From NCBI GenBank assembly GCA_964017045.1, contig OZ024808.1, positions 18,655,284 through 18,719,283 on the forward strand: a stretch of 64,000 nt of DNA. The letters run 5' to 3'. Source of the DNA: Omphiscola glabra (lineage: Eukaryota > Mollusca > Gastropoda > Lymnaeidae). Under the pieces are notes generated by a model that did no database searches, was not told the DNA's origin, and worked only from the letters and a program-made list of their open reading frames with translations. Made by a program: the position numbers and the translations under genes. Shown here piece by piece: positions 48,201 through 60,200 of the stretch (position 1 is the first letter of the stretch; each line of letters begins with the position of its first letter).

Positions 48201-51200
48201 GTTCCCACGGTTAGACGATCGTAACACTATATTGTGGAGTGTCCAGACAATAGTCGACCCGTGGCGTGTCCAGACAATAGTCGACCCGTAAGGGGTGGTG
48301 GGGGAGTCCCACATCAAACATAGTGTCAAGCTAGTCAGATTGCCCGCGACGGGATGGCGGCGTTGGTTTATGACCTATTACGCGGTGTGTTACATAAGAA
48401 GGGGATTGGGGCTCTGGGAACTTGGGAATTATAAAAGGGACAGTTGGACGGGACTAAGGAGAACTCAGCCGGGGAGAACTCAGCCGGGCAGGCAGGTGGA
48501 CGGACGGGAGTTAGAGAGGGACCGTGACAGTCGGAGTGGAGTACGACAGAGAGAGCGAGAGAAATAAGTGAAGTCAAAGGATAAGACAAATAAATGTTCA
48601 AAGACTATAACCCTCGTTGAGTTGTCGTATTGGTGCACACGAGAGACAGAGTGAACAAGGTTGCAAATTAATTAGAGAGCAGAGACGAGCAAGGTTCGCT
48701 ACAATATCAAACAATTATTGTCAGTTCATAGTGAAAAACTACAGGACCTTCACGTTATATCAAACAATTATCAGATCATGGTGAAAAACTAGAGGACATA
48801 AATATTATATCAAACAATTGTCAGTTCATAGTGAAAAACTACAGGACCTTCACGTTATATCAAACAATTATCAGATCATGGTGAAAAACTAGAGGACATA
48901 AATATTATATCAAACAATTGTCAGTTCATAGTGAAAAACTACAGGACCTTCACGTTATATCAAACAATTATCAGATCATGGTGAAAAACTAGAGGACATA
49001 AATATTATATCAAACAATTGTCAGTTCATAGTGAAAAACTACAGGACCTTCACGTTATATCAAACAATTATCAGATCATGGTGAAAAACTAGAGGACATA
49101 AATATTATATCAAACAATTGTCAGTTCATAGTGAAAAACTACAGGACCTTCACGTTATATCAAACAATTATCAGATCATGGTGAAAAACTAGAGGACATA
49201 AATATTATATCAAACAATTGTCAGTTCATAGTGAAAAACTACAGGACCTTCACGTTATATCAAACAATTATCAGATCATGGTGAAAAACTAGAGGACATA
49301 AATATTATATCAAACAATTGTCAGTTCATAGTGAAAAACTACAGGACCTTCACGTTATATCAAACAATTATCAGATCATGGTGAAAAACTAGAGGACATA
49401 AATATTATATCAAACAATTGTCAGTTCATAGTGAAAAACTACAGGACCTTCACGTTATATCAAACAATTATCAGATCATGGTGAAAAACTAGAGGACATA
49501 AATATTATATCAAACAATTGTCAGTTCATAGTGAAAAACTACAGGACCTTCACGTTATATCAAACAATTATCAGATCATGGTGAAAAACTAGAGGACATA
49601 AATATTATATCAAACAATTGTCAGTTCATAGTGAAAAACTAGAGGACCTTCACGTTATATCAAACAATTGACAGTTCATAGAGAAATTAGAGGATCTTCA
49701 CATTATATTAAACAAATGTCAGTTCATAGTGAAAAACTAGAGGACATTCACATTATATCAAACAATTGTCAGTTCATAGTGAAAAACTAGAGGACCTTCA
49801 CATTATATCAAACAATTGTCAGTTCATAGTGAAAAACTAGAGGACCTTCACATTATATCAAACAATTTTCCGTTCATATTGAAAAACGTTCATATAAAGT
49901 AATTTATGTCGACGTCTGCCATCACTTAAAACTTGTTATTAATGTTATTGTATTTTAACTTCGTTATTGCGGGCGTATTTTGGCAACTTAAATGTGTTTT
50001 AAAAAACGGGGATTTAAAATAATTATTTTTGAATTACATTATTTGTATACATTATGTGTATTGGCACGACGTGTGTCTAGTTAGTGGCATTTGGTCTTAC
50101 CGCTAGAATTAAAACGAACTACCTTTTTTTTTCGAAAAAATAACGTTCAATCGTTTTTGTGTGTTTGTCTGTGTGTCTCGGTAATTGATATTCTTTTAAG
50201 ATTTAATTGATATACCGAGGTTGACGGGCTTCGGCCCTTAAAGGGCATTTAGTCCTTGATGGGCATTCAGTACATGGCGGGTATTTAGTGAGTTCACCAA
50301 CGCCTGCTTCAGTGAGGAAGCACCTCATTCCCCTTCACCATCAACTTTTCATGGAGCAGAGGCGTAACCTTATGAGATCCACTGTTGGTCTGATGAATTA
50401 GTCTCACACCAACAGATAAATAGTGTGAACTAAAGGTAATCACGGATACCCTATCCCTCAAAATCACGCTCACCCCAATCCCCCAAAATCAACACCACCC
50501 CAACACCACCCCCCACACCCCATCTCAGTGTTTGATGTCAGTGGCAGCTGACCTCGTCTGTTGCTCAGTTTGGTATTCAGGTCCCTGAATCTAGGTCACT
50601 CGCGTTACATCAAGACGTGAACTCATCACTGAGGCAATGGTGGCGGGAGTCAACAAAATGGAGTCACCGGTGATGGAACCCAGCAGATGCCGCTTCCGAA
50701 GCCAAACACAAATTAATTGAAGTGTGAGCGACTCACCGTCTGCGTTTGTAGTTGGTCCGGCCCATCTAAATCTGTTTGTCTGACTGTTCGTAGGTCGTCT
50801 TGTATTTACCCTATCTTAATAGGATTTTATAATATATACTCTTTCGATAAATGTGTGGTTATGATTAAGCAGTCTGCTATTATAGCAGTTATAGCTAGTT
50901 ATGATCAGTTATAGCTAGCCAAAAGTTGACAACAATGCGCTAACTTCCCATCTACTAAAGCTACTTGACAAAACATGAACTCAAGTCACTCACTATTAAG
51001 AATCCCAATTTGTGCTACAACACCCTTTCACTCCGTGATACGTCACTTTATTTCACACCCATGAACTATATTAAATTTTCCGATGTCCCAACCACGTTTA
51101 AACTGAATATTTATTACACCCTATTTAAATTAAGACGATAATATTTTAAGAATATTAATGAAAGTATTAGTCACAAAACGCAGTTGCATTGTTTAAACAA

Positions 51201-54200
51201 AATAAAAATTATATAACGTAGTTATCGGGAATTATATTTTGCGCGCTATCCGGAAATGGAAGCAGTCACACTACAAGCAAAATATATATAAGAGATAACC
51301 AACAATTTTTTCTAAAATATCGCCAGATGCATTAAAATTTTGTTGTGAATTCAAAACACAATTATATTTCATTCCCTTTCTTTATTTTAATTGGCTTTTA
51401 AACAGTGATTGATGAGTAGTAAAATATTCTTTTTTTTTTTAAAGCGATGAAATAATGTTATGAAATTTGGGGGTGGGAGGGGGGGGGGGAAATCTGCAAG
51501 AAAGAGTTGCCTGGCCAATTTCAACTTTCTCGGAGAAAGAAAGTTTGATAAAAATAAGAAGCTTCATTAAAAAAATCTTGAAGCAGACACGAGCCAAGGT
51601 AAAACGAAACAGTAATCAATCAAACAGTAAAGAGATCGTGGAAGAAATGGAATCCATTTAAAGCTGTATTCGTTCTTCTCTAAACACATTTTTTTATCTA
51701 AAATCTTGACACAGAGGAGTTCGACTTCTTTCATACGTTGATAGTCGTTCCTCAAGGGGATGTTTGGAAAAGCTCTTTCAACTGCCCCGACTTTTATTTT
51801 CTTGCTGAAAGCTTTGAGTCTGCCTTTCCCTTCCCTTGTATTCCTCTCCGATTCCCCTCCTTAAACCCAAAAGGGGAGGGGGGCGTGGCGGGGGAGGGGG
51901 TGACTAAAACACACGATGACGGTCTGTACCAGTTGAAAATATTATGACAAGCGTACAGGATAACCCACAGGGGTTTCCGAGATATCTGTTCCGGTCTCCC
52001 AGGGTGGCCCCCCCCCCCCCCCCGCTTACAACTCACAGTCTTGTAGTTGTACTATGTAATCAAACCACAATGTCTTGTTGATCTTATCCAACAAATCTAC
52101 ACATGCGAGCTTTGATTTCTTCTTCTTGTAGTAGAGAGAAAGAAGGAATCGTAAATACCATTGGCCTACACTGCTTCACCATTATGGCTTTCAATTAGAA
52201 TATACCGGGCCATTGGCCTACCCTACTCCACATTGATGGCTTTCAATTAGAGCAGACTGGGCCATTGGCCTTATACCCTGCTCCACATTGATGGCTTTCA
52301 ATTAGAGCAGACTGGGCCATTTGCCTACCCTGCTCCACATTGATGGCTTTCAATTAGAGCAGACCGGGACATTGGCCTACCCTGCTCCACATTGATGGCT
52401 TTCAATTAGAGCAGACCGGGTCATTGACCTACCCTGCTCTACATTGATGGCTTTCAATTAGAGTAGACCGGGAGACGTTAAACATGGTCTTGTAGGGTCT
52501 AAACGTGCGAATAAAAATATTTATTGGGGATGTGCACTTGTTTCACAATAGAAAACCATTGAATAACAAGTATAACGTATAGGAGAAAGGCGGGCTCGTG
52601 AAATGTATTGGTATCCATGTGCGATGTACATACAAAGAAAATAATTTAATGTATTGCTATACACGTATATACAAACACAAAAATGTATTGTTAAGAATAA
52701 GATTGCGGAAAATCCCGATTTGCAGGATACTTTAAAACAGTGTTTCTCAACCTTCCCAATCCCGCGACCCTTTAACAATACAGTTTCTCATGTTGTGGTG
52801 ACCCCCAATCATAAAATTATTTTCGTGGCTACTTCATAACTGTAGAGTATATGTGTTTTCCGCTGCTTATGTAGAGTATATGTTTCTTAGGCGACCTCTA
52901 TGAAAGGGTCGCACATATTGATAACCGCTGCTTTTAAAAGGTCGTTAATTTTATTTTGAAGTCAAACAAAAGGGAAATTAGCCCTGGATTATCATAACTG
53001 ATGCCTATAATTCAATGTTGAATTTGTCTTTAATATCCACTACCTCGTGGGATATTGGATGAGGTCAAATTATATTGTCCAACCAATGCAAACAACAATC
53101 ATTTTGAAAAATGTGACAGTTCTGTGAACTGGTAGCCAGTAATGTTGTTTTGTTTGGCTTGCTGAGATGTCTAATCATTTTGAAATTCATACAGAAAAAA
53201 AATTATTTTACTAAGTCTGTTCCTATCGTCAACTCGTTATTTATAGATAAATAGTTGAGCAATCTTTCTAAACGGGTGGATCAGTTTTCCACGCGATCTT
53301 TTCTACATCATACGCCCATGAGAATAGTTTGAATAAGTGTCGCAACCCTTAAAAAAGTATAAATGCTTAATTAAAATTAAAAAAAATAAAATAAAATGAA
53401 CATTAAAAAAAATGTATTTTTTTCGTCCCCCTTGTGAAGTGCCTCTCCCCCCCCCCCTCAAAGCCCCCATCAGGTGAACTTCCCCAGCTTTGGAAATAAT
53501 GTCGTAGACAGTCCCCATCTCTCAAGTACATTTAATTATTTAACAAATTCTTTGTTATTGTTCCACCTACTCTTATATGTGTATGGATGCACTTATCGTT
53601 AGCCGTATCCGGAAATTTGTACGAAAGAATTATGTTCGACATATTTGTCCTAAATTCAACTTGTTAGGTGTTAATAATTTTTTTTAAATTCTGTTTTTAC
53701 TATTGTTTGTTCGCCTGTGAAGGCTTCTTGCCGATACGTTCGTTGTTGTTGGTTTTTTTTTTTGGTCCGTTCTTTTTTTATCTCCAGGTTTTTCCATACT
53801 TTGTTTCGCTCATTTCCTTTTATCTAGAGGATAGCAGTCTCTCCCCCTTTTTACCATTCATATTTTTGAGCGGAGATTTCTTTACCATTGAACGACAATA
53901 ATAAAAATAACTGAACATGTGAGTGAGAAATGGGTCAAACTTAATCTTTTGATTAGTTTGTGTTTTTTTTTTAGTTTTTCACCCCATTATTTTCATTTTG
54001 ATCAAACTTCCGTTTGAACAATCTTCCTTTGAGAGAATTTCTTTCCCGTGAAATTTCTTTTGTACAACTTTCCGTTAACCGTCGTAAGCATTAGGTCAAA
54101 GCTCTTACGTCGTAAGCATTAGGCCAAAGCTCTTACGTCGTAAGCATTAGGCCCAAGCTCTTACGTCGTAAGCATTAGGCCAAAGCTCTTACGTCGTAAG

Positions 54201-57200
54201 CGTTAGGCCAGCGGTTCTCAACCTGTGGGTCGCGACCCCTTTGGGGGTCGAACGACCTTTTCCCAGGGGTCGCCTAAGATCATCGAAATACACATATACT
54301 CTAAAGTTATGAAGTAGCAACGATTATAATTTTCTGGCTGGGGGGTCGCCACAACATGAGGAACTGTATTAAAGGGTCGCGGCACTGGAAAAGTTGAGAA
54401 CCGCTGCGTTAGGCCAAAGCTCTTACGTCGTAAGCATTAGGCCAAAGCTCTTACGTCGTAAGCATTAGGCCAAAGCTCTTACGTCGTAAGCGTTAGGCCA
54501 AAGTTCTTACGTCGTAAGCATTAGGCCAAAGCTCTTACGTCGTAAGCATTAGGCCACAATTATTATAACTTAAGTGGAGACGCCACCCCATCCGCCTGGA
54601 GACGCCACCCCATCCACCCCATAACTAAGCCAATGTATCACCCTGACCTCACAATTCTGACTTCACCCCAATTCTTAAGTGCAAACATGTAATAGCTTAA
54701 TACAGGGAGACCCACCCCCCTCCCTTGCCCAGATACCCTAGGTCGCCCACTAAATTACCGTGACTTAAGTGGGAGAGAATCATCCCCCCACCCCCAGCCC
54801 CAACCTCACGCGCACCGCTCCTGACCTAATCCAAACTTTAACTTACCACGTGACCGGCGCGCCAGGCGACCAGGTCGAGATTCCAGAATCCCCATGGACC
54901 GGAAACGATTGTGATTAACCTTTGAACCGATACAATCAGGACTTATGGCTTCAACACTTCTGTTGGCCACGGCTCTACCCTGGTGTTGTCCGGCTTGGTA
55001 TGCACGTGGTACGTGTGTGTGCGCGCTGCTCAACTTATAGACCGGAAGACACCGCCGAAGAAAAATAGAGCGCTTTTAAAAGGGCAGGCTACTCTATTTG
55101 AACAATATAGAAACCTCACCAAAAGCAGATAAGCTGCCTTTGTGACAAATCGAAGGATTAGATCTTCTATTTTACCACTTCTTATGCTTTTCGGGCCGTT
55201 TAAAAAAAAAAAATTGTACTTTGATTTCATTGCAATAAACTGATCAGTCCGCCCCCACATTCCCTGCTCCAATTGTCACATCCGTCTACACCAGCGGTTC
55301 TCAACCTGTGGGTCGCGACCCCTTTTGGGGTCGCACGAGCCTTTCCCAGGGGTTCGCCTATAAGGCCATCTGAAAACACATATGTTCTACATGCAGTTAT
55401 GAAGTAGAACCGAAAATAATTTTGTGGCTGGGGAGTCGCCACAACACGATGAACTGCATTAAAGGGTCGCGGCCATAGGAGGGCTGAGAACCACTGATCT
55501 ACACCGTCACTTCCATTGTTTGCCTCAGCAGGTTTTTGTCAACAACAGCAATCCACACTCACGCGTGAACCCAGCGGCGAGTTGTTTGGACACATGCTCT
55601 TGTCATCACTCTGTTAGTCTGACCTACACGTTAGTCGCCACTCGCCCCCTGTGCTGTCCACGAGGGGTTTATTTGTTTCTCGCTGTCAACTTCATTAACT
55701 CCGTGGCGAACTTAAAGTGCACACCCTCCACACCGAACCCAATGTTAACTCTCTTACTGTTCAGATGTTTCAAATTTGCAGTGAAGTACCGGTACTCACT
55801 CGATATTTCAATTTTTCAGTGAAGTACTCACTGTTTCAATTTTTCCACTGATTTTTCAGTGAATTACTCACTTAATGTTTCAGTTTTTCAGTGAAGTACT
55901 CACTTAATGTTTCAATTTTTCAGTGAAGTACTCCCTTAATGTTTCAATTTTTCAATGAAGTACTCACTTAATGTTTCCATTTCCAGTGATTTTTCAGTGA
56001 AATACGCACTTAATGTTTCAATTTTTCAGTGAGATACTCACCAGATGCACGCACCACATGTTTCCATTTTTCAGTGAATTATTCTATGACTCACTTTGAA
56101 AAATAAACCTGTTTGAATACTTATTCGGTCACGATCGTTTGCGTACCAATTACTTTCAGTTTTCTCCTCTGGCGGGCAGCCTAGCCTGCTTATTGAAGTG
56201 AATACACACTTCAAGTGCTCAGTTGGTAGCGAACAAACTTCTTCCAACAAACTTCTTCCAACATAGAATACATAGACTCCTTATAACAAAGATAGAATAC
56301 ATAGACTCCACATATCAAAGATACAAGTCAAAGACCCCCCATCTATCATAGACTCCTTATAACAAAGATAGAATACATAGACTCCACATATCAAAGATAC
56401 AAGTCAAAGACCCCCATCTATCATAGACTCCTTATAACAAAGATAGAATACATAGACTCCACATATCAAAGATACAAGTCAAAGACCCCATCTATCAAAG
56501 TCGTAGAGTTTTGTGCTAAGCGTTTGACGTTTAAAAACAAAAACAATCTGCGTTGAGAGTTCGTGGTATTTACAAGGGTCATTACGCTCCATCCATGTGT
56601 GGGCTCAACCTTGACCTTGAAGCTTTCAAATACCCTCTTGTAGCTGTCTGTGAAATGTGAGAGGGTGGGGTCCAGTTAGAGACATTTAGGAGAGGCTCGG
56701 TGAGAACCCGTGGTGATGGACAAGAACAGGGGATGAGGGCGATCTTTATTGTGCTAACCACAGGACTAACTGGAACTTGTTATTGTTCGGTCAAGTATAA
56801 CAATATACCTCATTATAACAATGTACCTCATAATAACAATGCATCTTATAATAACAATGTACTTCATTATAACAATGTACCTCATAATAACAATGTATCT
56901 TATAATAACAATATACCTCACAATGACAATGCACCTCATTATAACAATGTGTCTCATAACAATTTACCTCATTATAAAAATGTACCTCATAACAACAATT
57001 TACCTCATTGTAACAATGCACCTCATTGTTTTTTTCCCAACAGTCTCAAACGAAGTTGAGGTTTTGGGCTGAGCGAGGTTATGTCTAGCCTCTAGACCAG
57101 GGGTTCTCAAGCATGTGTGGGTCGCTAACCCCTTTGAAAGACCCTCGGAAAACCCATATTTATGTAGTAGCAACGAAATAATTACCACAACATGAGGAAA

Positions 57201-60200
57201 TGTATTAAAGGGTCGTGCAGTAGGAAGGTTGAGAGCCACTGCTCTAGACCAATATTTCCTTTCACTTTTTACCTCCATGTCCCATCTGAGCACATAAAAA
57301 GGTTTTTAAAATGTCCCCCATCCACCGCGCATTTTTCTGGAAGAACCTAAAAAAAAAGAGGTCCCCATTCTGTGGACAGGAAAATTTCGTAGGATAAAAA
57401 TTACAATAGGTGAATTCTATTTGTTTTGCAATCAATGACAAATCATTTAAAAAAAAAAAAAAAAAGAAATATGTTTTAAGATCCTTGATATTGAATTATA
57501 TCAGCATCGCTTTTGTTCGAGGCTGGCTGGGCGGCGGACTGGCAAACATCTCCCGACGGCTAAATGACGCACTTCCCGTCGACCCATCGAGCTGAAACTT
57601 GGCGCATAGACTCGTTGCCGAGGACGACACATTCCAAATAAATTTTTCAGCCCCAACCCCAACCACCAACAAAATCAGTTTTTTTTTCCTGTTTTTCAAG
57701 GGGGACATGGGCGGACAATCACAGATCACTGCGCTAATAAAACGATGATTCTTTTAATTTATTTATTTTTATCGCAAGTGCATTTGGTGCGTAAAATTTT
57801 CTTTTGTCTTTCTGAAATAGTTGGTGACATTAATCAGCTCCGTAAGTACGGGCGGGTCATTAGAATATTAATATAGCTCATAGGCGTGAACAAAATGTGC
57901 GGTTGAGAGCCTTTGGGGGGTGTCGGGTGGGGTGGAAGGGGGCTAATTGGGATTCTTATAAAATTGGGATTCTTATTTCAAAGTGCGTTACTTGCATGAA
58001 TGTTTTGTCAAATTTTCAACCCCCCCCCCCCAATTTCTGTATATTATACATTAACTGAATATATAATATATACGGTTTTGCAAGCTGGGGTACATGTGCG
58101 TTAAGTGCAGACTTTATAACGCGTATACAACAAAGTCATATAAAGCAATATATGAAATCATATCGGTTCAAGAACAGCTGAGACTTCTCAAGAATAATGA
58201 TGCACCACGAAGATAGAAAAAGCTCAACCATGGGCGGGGGTGGGGATGATGGGGGTGTCTGATCGGGGTGGGGGTGTCTGATCGGGGCGGGAGAAACCTA
58301 TTGAGTACACCTGTGGCCCACACCTCACCTGGGCTATGAGGTAACAACTGGAAACAGCATTTTGTACTCAGCATTAGCCTAAGGTGAGTAGGTGGTGGTC
58401 ACATGGTGTCAGCATGCTTTGAGCAATGATGAGGCAATGTTGATACAATGATTAGGCAATAGTGAGACAATGGCGATGCAATGATTAGGAAATAGTGAGA
58501 CAATGGTGATGCAATGGTGAGGCAATAGTGAGACAATGGTGATGCAATGGTATGAAATAGTGAGAAAATGGTGAGGCAATAGTGAAACAATGGTGATACA
58601 ATGATTAGGCAATTGCGAGACAATGGTGATACAATGATTAGGCAATTGTGAGACAATGGCGATGCAATGATTAGGAAATAGTGAGACAATGGGGATGCAA
58701 TGGTGAGGTAATAGTGAGACAACGGTGATGCCTTGGTGAGGCAAAGAGATACAGTTCAGTTAAAAACGATTTCAGAGGGGCACTCAAGTAAGCGGGCTTC
58801 CGTTCCGGTACATATCTTTGGGGTTCAAATTATTTGCGGCACACTCCCTTTCTTTATAGTTCAAGCACGAAGAGGCGAGAATGATGGATGCAAGTAATGG
58901 TACGATTCAACGATGGGTTACGTCAACTGGGTTTGGTCTACATATCTAAATGATTAAACGTGTTTGGCCAAATGAATAGACAAAATTTGATGACGTCATT
59001 AACGCTACACGTCCTCGTCACAAAGCCATAAGAGCAGACGGCGCATTTGACGTTTTTATGAGCACAAAATTAAGTTTCCATGAACCAATCACAGTAGGAG
59101 GACGAGAAAGTGTAAAAGATCCTAACGGTGGGAGTAGATGCACGGGGCGTAGCCGCGTAGTACTAATAGGACAGAAGACAAATTGGCCCGCTATCTGGTG
59201 CTGACAAGAGGAACAGTAAAAACTGAGAACGAGATGAGTCTCGGCGCCTGACGTTATCTCTCGGGAACTGTGTCGTAAATTGCCGTGTGAACACTGGGGC
59301 CTTTCTACTGTGATTCTAATATTGTGTACACACAAAGGGGGTGGGGGTGGAATTACATTGATTATAATGTTGTGAACACTTGGGGCCGGGGGGGGGGAGG
59401 GGGGAGCGGAAAATGTTAAGTGATTCTTAGGTTTCGAAGCTAGGGCCAATCTACAAGCTACAGTGATTCTAATGTTTTGAACACTGACTCTGAGCCAATC
59501 TACAGTGATTCTAACTGACAATGATTAATAAGAGAATAATGAAGTGAACACTTTTAGGGCTTAGGGACAATTTAATGATCCCACTGTTGGGAAACTTGTC
59601 ACGACTGTAGGAAAATATTGAATCCATCGTTTCGTTCATCTCGTCTACTTCTAATCATTTCTAGGATAATTTATTTGAATTTTATCATCAGACGGCCAAT
59701 GACATAGACATACAGTACACATATAGACAATAGAATTAGAATGTTATATTTCCATGCGACCCGTGATGTTTTATGTGGCAGGCAAAGGAGAACGCTGTGA
59801 CGTCTAGATTTTTTGTTTGTTAAAAAACGGTATAGTAGGCCTATAGTGTACAGATAACATTGGAATAATAATTATATTACATTAAATTCATTAAATGGGA
59901 GGCCCTACGATGCACTTATTTTACTGTTATAGAAACAAAAGAAATAAGGCTAAGCCAAGGCCTAAGTAAGGTCTAGCGGCAGGGAACACGTGAGAAACAA
60001 GAGAAAGACAACACAGAAAGATACCGGGTTTTTTTTTTTTTTTTGGTCGGCAAAAACTTTCAAAAAGATTTCACCTGGGCATAATTTAACAAGAAAAAAG
60101 AAACAATAGATACAAAAATCAGGATTTAACATTAAACTATATCAAAGATTTAATTTTGTTTTGTGTATTTTGTTTGTTTTTACAACACACACCCCAAAAT

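Noticed and set aside
59018..59521. 167-codon minus ORF
   Set aside because: Based on a loose ~70-bp repeat with G-rich tracts; no family resemblance.
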